In this document: piece by piece, positions 19,572 to 27,728 of the stretch
Layout: each line of letters opens with the position of its first letter
Numbering within the stretch: position 1 is the stretch's first letter
Origin: Comamonas sp. GB3 AK4-5
Lineage (GTDB): Bacteria; Pseudomonadota; Gammaproteobacteria; Burkholderiales; Burkholderiaceae_C
Direction of reading: 5' to 3'
Length of the DNA stretch: 64,000 bases
Assembly: GCF_041320665.1 (NCBI RefSeq)
Contig: NZ_CP166730.1
Location: forward strand, 620,001-684,000
The notes under the pieces: generated by a model
Told to the model about the DNA's origin: nothing
The model's input: the letters and a program-made list of their open reading frames with translations, nothing else
Database searches by the model: none
Made by a program: the position numbers and the translations under genes

Positions 19572-20366
19572 ATGACCCACCGTTACCTGACTCTGACCGT
19601 CAACGCTGGCGTGGCCACGGTCACGCTGACCCAGCCGGAAATCCGCAACGCCTTCAGCGACGAGGTGATTGTCGAAATCACCGATGCTTTTCGCACGGCG
19701 GGCGAGCACCCCGATGTGCGCGCCATTGTGCTGGCGGCGGAAGGCCCTGCGTTCTGTGCTGGCGCCAACCTGAACTGGATGCGCCGCATGGCCGACTACA
19801 GCCGCGAAGAAAACCTGCAGGATGCGGGCGCGCTGGCCGAGATGCTGCGCACCATCTACGCCTGCCCCAAGCCCACGATTGCCCGCATCCAGGGCGATGT
19901 CTATGCCGGTGGCATGGGCCTAGTGGCGGCCTGCGATATGGCTGTGGCGTCGAACAACGCAGGTTTTTGCCTGTCCGAAGTGAAGATCGGCCTGGTGCCC
20001 GGCACCATCGCTCCCTATGTGCTGCGCGCCATGGGCGCACGCGCCAGCCACCGCTACTTTCTGACCGGGGAGCGCTTTGATGCGGCCGAGGCGCTGCGCA
20101 TCGGTTTTGTCCACCAGGTGGTGGAAGACGCCGAGGCCCTGGATGGTGCTGTGGACGGCCTGCTCAAGTCGCTGCTGGCGGCCGGCCCCGAGGCGGTCAA
20201 GGCCTGCAAGCAACTGGTGCAGGACGTGGCCGGGCGCGACATCGATGCCCCCTTGATTGCCTCCACCGTGGAGGTGATTGCCGACATCCGCGCCAGCGAG
20301 GAAGGCAAGGAAGGCGTGCAGGCGTTCCTGAATAAACGCAAGCCGAAATGGTTGGGCACCCCCTGA
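19572..20366 (+). CDS. liuC: Enoyl-CoA hydratase/isomerase, probable methylglutaconyl-CoA hydratase
   Basis: 264-residue crotonase-fold enzyme. PAFCAGANLNWMRRM forms the first oxyanion-hole loop, GDVYAGGMGLVAACDMAVAS the second, and FCLSEVKIGLVPGTIAPYV includes the catalytic Glu. The ANLNWM plus YSREENLQDA sequence is typical of methylglutaconyl-CoA hydratases, which make HMG-CoA from 3-methylglutaconyl-CoA. The place between the two carboxylase subunits supports this step, but a general enoyl-CoA hydratase cannot be excluded. The last residues GTP and the stop come from repeat A4. Confidence 0.88.
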   Translation: MTHRYLTLTVNAGVATVTLTQPEIRNAFSDEVIVEITDAFRTAGEHPDVRAIVLAAEGPAFCAGANLNWMRRMADYSREENLQDAGALAEMLRTIYACPKPTIARIQGDVYAGGMGLVAACDMAVASNNAGFCLSEVKIGLVPGTIAPYVLRAMGARASHRYFLTGERFDAAEALRIGFVHQVVEDAEALDGAVDGLLKSLLAAGPEAVKACKQLVQDVAGRDIDAPLIASTVEVIADIRASEEGKEGVQAFLNKRKPKWLGTP

Positions 20367-20466
20367 GCCGCTGCGCGTCTTCCCCCTCTCTATCGCTACG
20401 CGATGGAGGGGGACGGCACCAGCGCCTACCCGGGGAGACAAGGCGGCCCTGGTGCCCTGGTCTGGG
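20358..20466 (+). repeat. Repeat A, copy 4 (supplies liuC stop)
   Basis: CACCCCCTGAGCCGCTGCGC with the stop TGA, then CTTCCCCCTCTCT and GGAGGGGGACGGCACC arms and GGCGGCCCTGGTGCC tail. The middle differs slightly (TACCCGGGGAGACAA), as in copy 6. Confidence 0.8.
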
Positions 20467-20492
20467 CGCCAGCGTGGGGCGCTACTCCAAGA

Positions 20493-20545
20493 AACATAGC
20501 TAGAAGTGCTTGATAGGTAAGCGCTTCAGGTTGAATAAATGCAAT
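20493..20545. repeat. Repeat D copy upstream of liuD
   Basis: CATAGCTAGAAGTGCTTGAT with AAGTGCTT facing AAGCGCTT across a short loop (hairpin with one G-T pair), ending TTGAATAAATG. It lies just upstream of the carboxylase alpha start and may include part of its leader. Confidence 0.4.
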
Positions 20546-20557
20546 GAGAGACTAGTC

Positions 20558-22591
20558 ATGTTTAAAAAAATTCTGATCGCCAACCGCGGTGAAATCGCCT
20601 GCCGTGTGGCCGCCTCCGCTCGCCGCATGGGCGTGCGCACCGTGGCCGTGTATTCCGATGCCGACGCCGATGCCAAGCATGTGGCGGCCTGCGATGAGGC
20701 CGTGCACATCGGCGGCAGCGCGCCCAAGGACAGCTATCTGCGCTGGGAGCGCATTCTGGAAGCGGCCAAGGCCACGGGTGCTGAGGCCATCCACCCCGGC
20801 TACGGTTTTCTGTCGGAGAACGAAGACTTTGCCCAGGCCTGCCAGGCCGCTGGCCTGGTCTTCATCGGCCCGCCCGCATCGGCGATTCGCGCCATGGGCC
20901 TGAAGGCCGAGTCCAAGCAGCTGATGGAAAAAGCCGGCGTGCCCCTGGTGCCCGGCTACCACGGAGCCGACCAGAACCCCGAGATGCTGCACAAAGAGGC
21001 CGACCGCATTGGCTACCCCGTGCTCATCAAGGCCAGCGCCGGCGGCGGTGGCAAGGGTATGCGCCTGGTGGAAAAGAGCGAAGACTTTGCCGCCGCCCTG
21101 GCCAGCTGCCAGCGCGAGGCCATCAACAGCTTTGGAAACGATGCCGTGCTGATCGAGAAATATGTGCTGCGCCCGCGCCATATTGAGATTCAGGTGTTTG
21201 GCGACACCCAGGGCAACTGCGTCTACCTGTTCGAGCGCGATTGCTCGGTGCAGCGCCGCCACCAGAAGGTGCTGGAAGAAGCCCCGGCCCCCGGCATGAC
21301 CGAGGCCTTGCGCAAGCAAATGGGCGAGGCCGCTGTGGCAGCGGCCAAGGCCGTGAACTATGTGGGTGCGGGCACGGTGGAATTCATCGTCGAGCAGCCC
21401 GGCGGCTATGAGGCCCCCGAGCAGATGAAGTTCTACTTCATGGAGATGAACACCCGCCTGCAGGTGGAGCACCCCGTGACCGAGGCCATCACCGGTGAAG
21501 ACCTGGTGGCCTGGCAGCTGCAAGTGGCCGCCGGCAAGCCTTTGCCCAAGCAGCAGTCCGAGCTGCGCATCATTGGCCATGCCATCGAGGCCCGCATCTG
21601 CGCCGAGAACCCCGGCAACGGCTTTTTGCCCGCCACCGGCTCTCTGCATGTCTACCGCAAGCCGGCCTGCACCAGCTTTGAAATCGGTGAGGTGCGCGTG
21701 GACGACGGCGTGCGCGAAGGCGATGCCATCAGCCCCTTCTATGACTCCATGATCGCCAAGCTCATCGTGCGCGGAGACACGCGCGAGCAGGCACTGGCGC
21801 GGCTGGATGCGGCGCTGGAGCAGACCCATATCGTGGGCCTGGCCACCAATGTGCAGTTTCTGCGCAAGGTGATCCGCAGCAATGCCTTTGCCACGGCACA
21901 GCTGGATACGGCGCTGATCGAACGCGAGCGCCCCGTGCTGTTTGGCCAGGACCCCGTGGGTCGCGAGCTGGCCGTGGCCGCCGCCGTGGCGGCAACCCTG
22001 GCCTGGGAACAAGGCCTGCAAAGCGCCGACCCCTTTAGCCAGCGCGATGGCTGGAGCATGTATGGCCGCCAACAGCGTTATTTCCAGTTCAGCCACCAGG
22101 GCAGCGAACTGGCTGCCACCCTGGTCTATGCCCAGGGCGACACCCCGGCCCAGCTGGGTGTAGCGGAAGTCGGGGCCCAGGCCGCAGGCCAGCCCCAGCC
22201 GCTGCAATGGAAGGCCTTGGACGGTGGCTGCTTGGACCTGCAACTGGGCGCGCTGCGCACCAGCGCCAATGTCTATGTGCAGGGCGATGCCGTGGCCGTT
22301 TTCACCCCCGCAGGCGGCACGCAGCTGACGGCCGTGGACCTGATGGCCCATGCCGGCGACAGCGGCACCGAAGGTGGGCGCCTCACGGCCCCCATGCCGG
22401 GCAAGCTGGTGTCGTTTGCCGTCAAGGCCGGCGATGCCGTGACCAAGGGCCAGGCCCTGGCCGTGATGGAAGCCATGAAGATGGAGCACACCATTGCCGC
22501 GCCGGCCGATGGCGTGGTGGAGGAGCTGTTGTATGCGCCAGGTGACCAGGTGGCTGAGGGTGTGGAGTTGATCAAAATCACCACCCCCTGA
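20558..22591 (+). CDS. liuD: Methylcrotonyl-CoA carboxylase, biotin carboxylase/biotin carrier (alpha) subunit
   Basis: 677-residue biotin-dependent carboxylase alpha chain that carboxylates its own biotin with bicarbonate and ATP. N-terminal biotin carboxylase domain: MFKKILIANRGEIACRV, IHPGYGFLSENEDF, KASAGGGGKGMRLV (ATP-grasp loop), ERDCSVQRRHQKVLEEAP, EMNTRLQVEHPVTE. After a linker domain comes the C-terminal biotinyl domain with VMEAMKMEH, Lys641 being the biotinylation site. Length and position with liuB, liuC and liuE support the methylcrotonyl-CoA enzyme over acetyl- or propionyl-CoA carboxylase. The start at 20558 gives the standard N-terminus. The last residues TTP and the stop are supplied by repeat A5. 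Confidence 0.92.
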   Translation: MFKKILIANRGEIACRVAASARRMGVRTVAVYSDADADAKHVAACDEAVHIGGSAPKDSYLRWERILEAAKATGAEAIHPGYGFLSENEDFAQACQAAGLVFIGPPASAIRAMGLKAESKQLMEKAGVPLVPGYHGADQNPEMLHKEADRIGYPVLIKASAGGGGKGMRLVEKSEDFAAALASCQREAINSFGNDAVLIEKYVLRPRHIEIQVFGDTQGNCVYLFERDCSVQRRHQKVLEEAPAPGMTEALRKQMGEAAVAAAKAVNYVGAGTVEFIVEQPGGYEAPEQMKFYFMEMNTRLQVEHPVTEAITGEDLVAWQLQVAAGKPLPKQQSELRIIGHAIEARICAENPGNGFLPATGSLHVYRKPACTSFEIGEVRVDDGVREGDAISPFYDSMIAKLIVRGDTREQALARLDAALEQTHIVGLATNVQFLRKVIRSNAFATAQLDTALIERERPVLFGQDPVGRELAVAAAVAATLAWEQGLQSADPFSQRDGWSMYGRQQRYFQFSHQGSELAATLVYAQGDTPAQLGVAEVGAQAAGQPQPLQWKALDGGCLDLQLGALRTSANVYVQGDAVAVFTPAGGTQLTAVDLMAHAGDSGTEGGRLTAPMPGKLVSFAVKAGDAVTKGQALAVMEAMKMEHTIAAPADGVVEELLYAPGDQVAEGVELIKITTP

Positions 22592-22705
22592 GCCGCTGCG
22601 CGTCTTCCCCCTCTTTAGGCGCTGCGCGCCGGAGGGGGACGGCACCGGCGCTGCGGGGCGGCCCTTGCGCGGTGCCCTGCTGTGGGCCTGCGCCAGTTTT
22701 GTGCG
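22582..22705 (+). repeat. Repeat A, copy 5 (supplies liuD stop)
   Basis: ACCCCCTGAGCCGCTGCGCG with the stop TGA, CCCCCTCTTT / GGAGGGGGACGGCACC arms, GGGGCGGCCCTTGCGCGG and the extended tail CTGCGCCAGTTTTG shared with copy 2. It opens the 454-base gene-free spacer before ghrA. Confidence 0.8.
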
Positions 22706-22737
22706 TTGTGCCCCAGCCTTGCAGCCGAGCCTTGGCT

Positions 22738-22835
22738 GTTACCCCTTCCCCCACCGGGGGAAGGTGGGGATGGGGCTGGCCCCGGCGTTTCTCCCTCGCC
22801 CCTGTGGGGAGAGGGTAGGGGTGAGGGGCTGCCCC
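22738..22835 (+). repeat. Repeat C, copy 3 (double REP-like unit)
   Basis: Two adjacent palindromic units, CCTTCCCCCACCGGGGGAAGG with GTGGGGATGGGGCTGG, then CCCTCGCCCCTGTGGGGAGA with GGGTAGGGGTGAGGGGC. Same family as 6222-6262 and 6356-6398. The remaining 200 bases to ghrA show no gene; they should hold its promoter. Confidence 0.7.
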
Positions 22836-23045
22836 ATGTGCGCTGCCATGGCATGGGTCGCGGCAGTTTGATGCGGAGATGACCGTCATAACAAAGTGAG
22901 CAGCCATAGCCGATAAAGCTTGGATTTGAAGTATGAAACGTATGAAAAACCAGGCTACATCTGCAAAGCAAGCTCCTGTTTTTTGCTTTTCTGCTGCCCT
23001 CTCTTTGACAGCGCAGCAGCGCCAAGCCGGTTACGCTTCAACGCT

Positions 23046-23966
23046 ATGAGAGTCACTTTTTGTTGTAAGGACACCAAGGCCGAGCCTTGGCTGGAAGGTT
23101 TGCGCGCCGCATTGCCGGATGCGGAGCTCAGCGTGTGGCAGCCGGGTGCGCCCCAGGCGGATTACGCCGTGGTCTGGGCGCCGCCCCAGCAGTTCATGGA
23201 CGAGCAGCCAGGGCTGAAGGCCTTGTTCAACATCGGCGCCGGTGTGGATGCGCTGATGCAGCTCAAGCTCCCGCCACAGGCCCAGGTGGTGCGCCTGGAT
23301 GATGCCGGCATGTCGGTGCAGATGGCCGAATATGTGAGCCAGGCCGTGATCCGCTATTTCCGCGAGCTGGATGGTTATGAGGCCGATATGCGCGCCGGCC
23401 GTTGGGCATTTCGCAAGCCGCGTGCGCGTGCCGATTTCACCGTGGGGGTAATGGGCCTGGGCGTGCTGGGCGCGCGCGTGGCCAAGGCGCTGACGGTGTT
23501 TGACTTCCCCGTGCTGGGCTGGAGCCGCTCGCCCAAGGCCGTGGAGGGCGTGCGCACTTTGCATGGCAGCCAAGGTTTTGCCGAGTTTCTGGCCCAGACC
23601 CGGGTGCTGGTGAACCTGCTGCCGCTGACGCCGGAGACCGAGAACATTCTGAACCGCGCCAACCTCAGCCAGTTGCAGCGCGGCGCCTATGTCATCAACG
23701 TGGCGCGTGGCGGCCATCTGGTGGAAGAAGACCTGCTGGCGCTGCTGGCCGAGGGCCAGATTGCCGGCGCCACGCTGGACGTGTTCCGCCAGGAACCACT
23801 GCCTGCCGGCCACCCGTTCTGGAGCGAGCCAGGTATCACGCTGACGCCCCACACCTCGGCACGCACGCTGCGCGATGAAAGCATTGCCCAGATTGTCCGC
23901 AAGGTGGCGGCCATGAGCCGTGGCGAGGCGGTGGTCGGCATGGTGGACAGAGAGCGTGGGTATTGA
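23046..23966 (+). CDS. ghrA: Glyoxylate/hydroxypyruvate reductase A-type 2-hydroxyacid dehydrogenase
   Basis: 306-residue D-2-hydroxyacid dehydrogenase of the GhrA group, expected to reduce glyoxylate and hydroxypyruvate with NADPH. LFNIGAGVDAL and DDAGMSVQMAEYVSQAVI are in the catalytic domain. The Rossmann motif is VGVMGLGVLGARVAKAL, with WSRSPK after the second strand. The substrate/catalytic blocks are INVARGGHLVEEDLL with the Arg, DVFRQEPLPAGHPFW with the Glu, and TPHTSA with the His. The short length and N-terminal MRVTFCCKD are GhrA-like. It stands between liuD and liuE, but glyoxylate reduction is not a leucine step. Confidence 0.88.
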   Translation: MRVTFCCKDTKAEPWLEGLRAALPDAELSVWQPGAPQADYAVVWAPPQQFMDEQPGLKALFNIGAGVDALMQLKLPPQAQVVRLDDAGMSVQMAEYVSQAVIRYFRELDGYEADMRAGRWAFRKPRARADFTVGVMGLGVLGARVAKALTVFDFPVLGWSRSPKAVEGVRTLHGSQGFAEFLAQTRVLVNLLPLTPETENILNRANLSQLQRGAYVINVARGGHLVEEDLLALLAEGQIAGATLDVFRQEPLPAGHPFWSEPGITLTPHTSARTLRDESIAQIVRKVAAMSRGEAVVGMVDRERGY

Positions 23967-23988
23967 GCCTTTTTTATTGGAGACAAAC

Positions 23989-24900
23989 ATGCATAACTAT
24001 CCCCAACGCGTGAAACTGGTCGACGTGGGCCCGCGCGACGGCCTGCAAAATGAAAAGCAACCCGTGCCTGCGGCCGTCAAGGTGGAGCTGGTGCACCGCT
24101 TGCAAAACGCGGGCCTGACCGAGATCGAGGTCACCAGTTTTGTGTCGCCCAAATGGGTGCCGCAAATGGCCGACAACGCCGAGGTGATGGCGGCTGTGCA
24201 GCGCAAGCCCGGTGTGCGCTACAGCGTGCTCACGCCCAATCTGAAAGGCTTTGAGGCGGCCGTGCTGTCCAAGCCCGATGAGATCGTGGTGTTTGGTGCG
24301 GCCAGCGAGGCCTTCAGCCAGAAGAACATCAACTGCTCCATAGCCGAGAGCATCGAGCGCTTTGCCCCGGTGGTGGAAGCGGCGCGTGCCGCCGGCATCT
24401 ATGTGCGCGGCGCCATGAGCTGCACCGTGGGCTGTCCTTATGAGGGCGAGATTGCACCCGAGCGCGTGGCCTATCTGGCCGGCCTGATGAAGGGCATTGG
24501 CGTGCAGCATGTGGGTGTGGCCGACACCATTGGCGTGGGCACCCCCATCAAGGTGCGCAAGGCCATCGAAGCCACGCTGCAGCATTACGACATCCACGAT
24601 GTTTCCGGCCATTTCCATGACACCTATGGCCAGGCCCTGTCCAACACCCTGGCCGCGCTGGCCATGGGCGTGTGGCAGTTCGATACCTCGGTGGCGGGCC
24701 TGGGTGGCTGCCCCTATGCCAAGGGCGCCACTGGCAATGTGGCCACCGAAGACGTGGTCTACATGCTGCATGGTATGGGCATTGAGACCGGCATCGATCT
24801 GGACAAGCTGATCGACGCCGGCGCCTATATCAGCGAGCACCTGGGCCGGCCCACGCAGTCGCGGGTGGCCAAGGCCATCTTGGCCAAGCGCGCGGGCTGA
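23989..24900 (+). CDS. liuE: Hydroxymethylglutaryl-CoA lyase
   Basis: 303-residue HMG-CoA lyase that cleaves HMG-CoA into acetoacetate and acetyl-CoA, the last committed step of leucine degradation. It is a TIM-barrel enzyme: VDVGPRDGLQNEK holds the metal-binding Asp and neighbouring Arg, EVTSFVSPKWVPQMAD is the next conserved block, and HFHDTYGQAL carries metal-ligand His residues. GLGGCPYAKGATGNVATEDV is the family signature, with catalytic Cys241. An AGGAG-like GGAGA lies about nine bases upstream of the start. A 160-base palindromic element follows the gene. Confidence 0.93.
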   Translation: MHNYPQRVKLVDVGPRDGLQNEKQPVPAAVKVELVHRLQNAGLTEIEVTSFVSPKWVPQMADNAEVMAAVQRKPGVRYSVLTPNLKGFEAAVLSKPDEIVVFGAASEAFSQKNINCSIAESIERFAPVVEAARAAGIYVRGAMSCTVGCPYEGEIAPERVAYLAGLMKGIGVQHVGVADTIGVGTPIKVRKAIEATLQHYDIHDVSGHFHDTYGQALSNTLAALAMGVWQFDTSVAGLGGCPYAKGATGNVATEDVVYMLHGMGIETGIDLDKLIDAGAYISEHLGRPTQSRVAKAILAKRAG

Positions 24901-24950
24901 GCCCTGTGGGGTTGGCTGGCGTGTGCCGTGATGGGGATGTGAAAAGCCCC

Positions 24951-25111
24951 AGTGTCCTGAGTTGGAGGTTCGTTGAATAACAAATCGCCCGAGATCGCAG
25001 CCAGGCAAGGCGCCAACCGCAGTCATAGCCGTAGCTATGGCGAGGATTGGCAACGCGGTATGGCGAAGATATTCGGGTGATTTGTTCCACGAACTTCTAT
25101 TTCAGGACGCT
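24951..25111. repeat. Palindromic MITE-like element E
   Basis: Near-complete inverted repeat about 160 bp long. The left end GTCCTGAGTTGGAGGTTCGT matches the reverse complement of the right end (ACGAACTTCTATTTCAGGAC). The similarity continues inward through CAAATCGCCCGA/TCGGGTGATTTG and GCCAACC...CATAGCC/GGCTATGACT-like centre at about 25030. There is no coding capacity and no obvious target duplication. The right end stops three or four bases before the first ATG of the next gene, so it replaces that gene's expected promoter region. Confidence 0.75.
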
Positions 25112-25123
25112 AGGATGGCGGCC

Positions 25124-25675
25124 ATGTCAACTCGAACTCATCAACGCCTGTCGCGCCTGGCCGTGGTGCTGTCCTGCAGCCTGCTGCTGGGCGCCTGCGC
25201 GGGCATGGACGCCCAGGAATGCAGGGACACGGACTGGGCTTATCTGGGGCAGCTCGACGCCATGGAGGGCAAGCTGGATCTGGAGACCCGCGCCAAGCGC
25301 CACTTCAAGGCCTGCAAGAAAAACGGTGTGGCCATGGATGTGCGCGCCTACCAGCAGGGCTGGATGCATGGGCTGAAGCGCTTCTGTACGCCCGAAAGCG
25401 GCAAGGCCTATGCCGAAAGCGGCCGCAAGGTCCAGATGGGCTATTGCCCGGCACAGCTCGAAGCCGCTTTTCTGCAAGGCTATTCTCCCGTCCGTGAGCG
25501 CTATGAAATGCAGCAGGCCGTAGCCGATCTGGACCGCCGCATCGACGCCAAGAAAAAAGAGCTGCGCGAGGCGCGGGACGCCAAAAACAGTGCCAGCCAT
25601 ATCGCCTATGTGCAAAAGGACTTGCGCGACCTGCAGCTGGAGATGGTGCAGCTCAAGCTCAAACTGGCGCAGTAA
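25124..25675 (+). CDS. DUF2799 lipoprotein
   Basis: 183-residue predicted outer-membrane lipoprotein. The signal peptide ends in the lipobox LLLGAC (Cys about residue 23), followed by GMDAQECRDTDW. The DUF2799 block shows as GWMHGLKRFC and YAESGRKVQMGYCPAQLEAAF with paired cysteines. The C-terminal 60 residues form a charged coiled coil (DLDRRIDAKKKELREARDAK). An alternative ATG at 25115 would add three residues; 25124 is preferred because AGGA lies eight bases before it. The palindrome E ends just upstream. Function unknown; homologous E. coli-type lipoproteins are poorly characterised. Confidence 0.85.
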   Translation: MSTRTHQRLSRLAVVLSCSLLLGACAGMDAQECRDTDWAYLGQLDAMEGKLDLETRAKRHFKACKKNGVAMDVRAYQQGWMHGLKRFCTPESGKAYAESGRKVQMGYCPAQLEAAFLQGYSPVRERYEMQQAVADLDRRIDAKKKELREARDAKNSASHIAYVQKDLRDLQLEMVQLKLKLAQ

Positions 25676-25737
25676 AGCCGCTGCGCAAAAACTGCGCGGC
25701 TGAGGGCGCGAGGCGCTCATTTTTCAAAGAGTTTTTT

Positions 25738-26250
25738 ATGTGTGGATCAGAACTTCACGCCTTGCCCGAAGGGGTACAGCGCGTCAGCCGTTTTTTGCAG
25801 GATGCCGGCCATCCCCATGCGCCGCAGATGCTGGATGGCGCGGCGCGCACCTCGCAAGAGGCTGCTGACCAGTTGGGCACTGCCGTGGGCCAGGTGGCCA
25901 AGAGCGTGATCTTCAAGCGCAAGGAAGACGGTGCCCATGTGCTGGTGGTGGCTGCGGGCGACCGCCGCGTGGACGAGAAAAAGCTGGCCGCCCTGGTGGG
26001 CAAGGTGGGCCGAGCGGACGCCGACTATGTGAAGGAGCGCACGGGATTTTCCATCGGTGGCGTCAGCCCCGTGGCCCATGCGCAGCAGCCGGTGGTGCTC
26101 ATCGATGCCAGCCTGGCGCGCTTTGAGGTGCTGTGGGCTGCGGCAGGCCATCCGCATGCGGTGTTCCCACTGTCCATGGCCGCGCTGCAGCAGCTGACCG
26201 GTGCGCCGGTGGTGGATGTGGTGCAGGCCTCGGCCGGGGAGGGTGCATGA
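25738..26250 (+). CDS. YbaK/EbsC family protein (aminoacyl-tRNA deacylase-like)
   Basis: 170-residue protein of the YbaK/ProX editing-domain family, which hydrolyse misacylated tRNAs such as Cys-tRNA-Pro or Ala-tRNA-Pro. AVGQVAKSVIFKRKED contains the family Lys and beta strand, and VKERTGFSIGGVSPVAH holds the G-x-x-x-G-G-V-SP substrate loop. Its small size and lack of tRNA-binding extension make it a free-standing trans editor. The stop overlaps the start of the DUF1289 gene by ATGA. Confidence 0.88.
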   Translation: MCGSELHALPEGVQRVSRFLQDAGHPHAPQMLDGAARTSQEAADQLGTAVGQVAKSVIFKRKEDGAHVLVVAAGDRRVDEKKLAALVGKVGRADADYVKERTGFSIGGVSPVAHAQQPVVLIDASLARFEVLWAAAGHPHAVFPLSMAALQQLTGAPVVDVVQASAGEGA

Positions 26251-26501
26251 GCTGTCCTCCCGCACAAGAAGCGCTGTTGTACAAGGCGCGCCAGGTGCTG
26301 GCGCAAGGCTTGCTGGAGACGGAAGCTGCCGAGGCCCCGCCGTCACCCTGCATCTCCGTGTGCCGCATGGATGAGGATCGCAGCCACTGCGTGGGCTGTT
26401 TGCGCACGCTGGAGGAGTTGCGTCTCTGGGGCAAGACGGACGCCGCCACGCAGCGCCAGATCTGGCATGCCGTGCTGCAACGTTGTGAGCTCACCCCCTG
26501 A
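26247..26501 (+). CDS. DUF1289 protein
   Basis: 84-residue protein with the DUF1289 cysteine block PSPCISVCRMDED...CVGCLRTLEEL and a C-terminal tryptophan segment (RQIWHAVLQR). The four cysteines in CxxxC and CxxC spacing suggest a zinc or iron-sulfur site; no function is established. Co-translated with the upstream YbaK gene through a four-base overlap. The final residues LTP and the stop come from repeat A6. Confidence 0.87.
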   Translation: MSCPPAQEALLYKARQVLAQGLLETEAAEAPPSPCISVCRMDEDRSHCVGCLRTLEELRLWGKTDAATQRQIWHAVLQRCELTP

Positions 26502-26620
26502 GCCGCTGCGCGTCTTCCCCCTCTCTGGCACTGCGTGCCGGAGGGGGACGGCACCAGCGCCTATCGGGGAGACAAGGCGGCCCTTGCGCGGTGCCCCTGG
26601 CTGGGGGGCTGTGCCAGCGT
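26492..26620 (+). repeat. Repeat A, copy 6 (supplies DUF1289 stop)
   Basis: TCACCCCCTGAGCCGCTGCG with the stop TGA, CCCCCTCTCTGG / CCGGAGGGGGACGGCACC arms, then GGGGAGACAAGGCGGCCCTT and a degenerate CTGTGCCAG tail. First part of a 383-base gene-free spacer. Confidence 0.8.
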
Positions 26621-26627
26621 TCGGAGG

Positions 26628-26775
26628 ATTGCTGGAGCGGGCTCGAGAAGCATTGCAGCCTTTTGGTCGAAACCCACAACGCCCAGACGGCACTTCAGGC
26701 GCGGCGTCTCGCCCGCAGACAGTACTGGGGTACGGCCAGGGCGAGCAACAAAGCCTCAAGTGCCGTATGGGCGCC
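26628..26775 (-). repeat. Repeat B, copy 3 (opposite strand)
   Basis: Reverse complement reads CATACGGCACTTGAGGCTTT, GTTGCTCGCCCTGGCCGT, AGTACTGTCTGCGGGCG, CGCCGCGCCTGAAGTGCC and so on, matching copies at 5905 and 51201 block for block. Remaining bases up to 26884 show no gene and should hold the promoter of the isomerase gene. Confidence 0.65.
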
Positions 26776-26884
26776 TGAAAACGATACGCCTACCAAGCCG
26801 GAAGGCTTGGTGAGGAATAAGGATTTGGGATGGAGATCCTATACCTCAACATCTCATAAAGTCGTTTGAAAACAGGAGTTGCTG

Positions 26885-27538
26885 ATGCGCGAGATCACGT
26901 TCTATTTGGACTTTGTGTCGCCTTATGCCTGGCTGGCCTTTGCCAAGCTGCCGGATACGCTGGAGGGCATCAGCTGCCATGTGCGTTATCGCCCGGTGCT
27001 GTTGGGCGCTTTGCTACAACAACACGGCAACCCCGGTCCGGCCGGCATTGCGCCCAAGCGTGCCTGGACTTATCGCCATGCCGAGTGGTTGGGCCAGGCC
27101 CAGGGCACGCCGCTGCAGATACCGCAGCAACACCCTTTCAACCCCCTGCCTTTGCTGCGGCTGGCGCTTGCATGCAGCGATGACGGCTGCATCAACCGCT
27201 TTACGGCCGATGCCCTGTTTCGCCATGTGTGGGAGGGCGGTGGTGATGCGCTGGCGCCGGAGCGCTTGGCCGCATTGCGCACCCGCCTGGCCGAGCAGTT
27301 GCGCAGCGATGCACAGGCGCCGGCACGCGCCAAGGAGCTGCTGCGTGCCAACACCGATGCGGCGTTGGAGGCCGGTGTATTTGGTGTGCCCACATTCAGC
27401 GTGGACGGGCACGGTTTCTTCGGCCTGGATGGCCTGCCCATGTTGGGTGCCTATCTTCGCGGCGAGCCCTGGTTTGCCACGGACCGCTGGGACCATGCCG
27501 CCGCCGTTCCCTCAGGGTTAACGAAGGGCCTGGCGTGA
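26885..27538 (+). CDS. 2-hydroxychromene-2-carboxylate isomerase family (DsbA-fold/kappa GST)
   Basis: 217-residue thioredoxin-fold protein. EITFYLDFVSPYAWLAF is the family N-terminus, with the Ser-Pro in place of the DsbA CxxC. The middle is helical, and VFGVPTFSVDGHGFFGLDGL is the cis-proline region followed by the glutathione-contact block. Family enzymes isomerise 2-hydroxychromene-2-carboxylate in naphthalene breakdown with glutathione, but many genomic members lack aromatic pathway genes nearby, as here, so the substrate is open. The ATG at 26885 has AGGAG six bases upstream; a TTG two codons earlier is the only rival. Confidence 0.87.
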   Translation: MREITFYLDFVSPYAWLAFAKLPDTLEGISCHVRYRPVLLGALLQQHGNPGPAGIAPKRAWTYRHAEWLGQAQGTPLQIPQQHPFNPLPLLRLALACSDDGCINRFTADALFRHVWEGGGDALAPERLAALRTRLAEQLRSDAQAPARAKELLRANTDAALEAGVFGVPTFSVDGHGFFGLDGLPMLGAYLRGEPWFATDRWDHAAAVPSGLTKGLA

Positions 27539-27728
27539 AACCCTTAAGGGTTTGCAAGCGGTTGTTTTATATGGTGAAACTGCCTCTGCGGGTTAGGCCT
27601 TAAACCGTCAGTCCCTGGTCAGTTTGACGCAAGTCAGCGTTGGTTTCGCGTCAGAAGGGGGTCAGTGCATTCTTCAAGAATGCATTGACCGGAAATTCCG
27701 GAACGAAACCCCCAGAGGAGACAAGACC

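Noticed and set aside
24951..25111. Considered as an insertion sequence or tRNA
   Set aside because: No transposase frame and no cloverleaf; too short for anything but a non-autonomous palindromic element.
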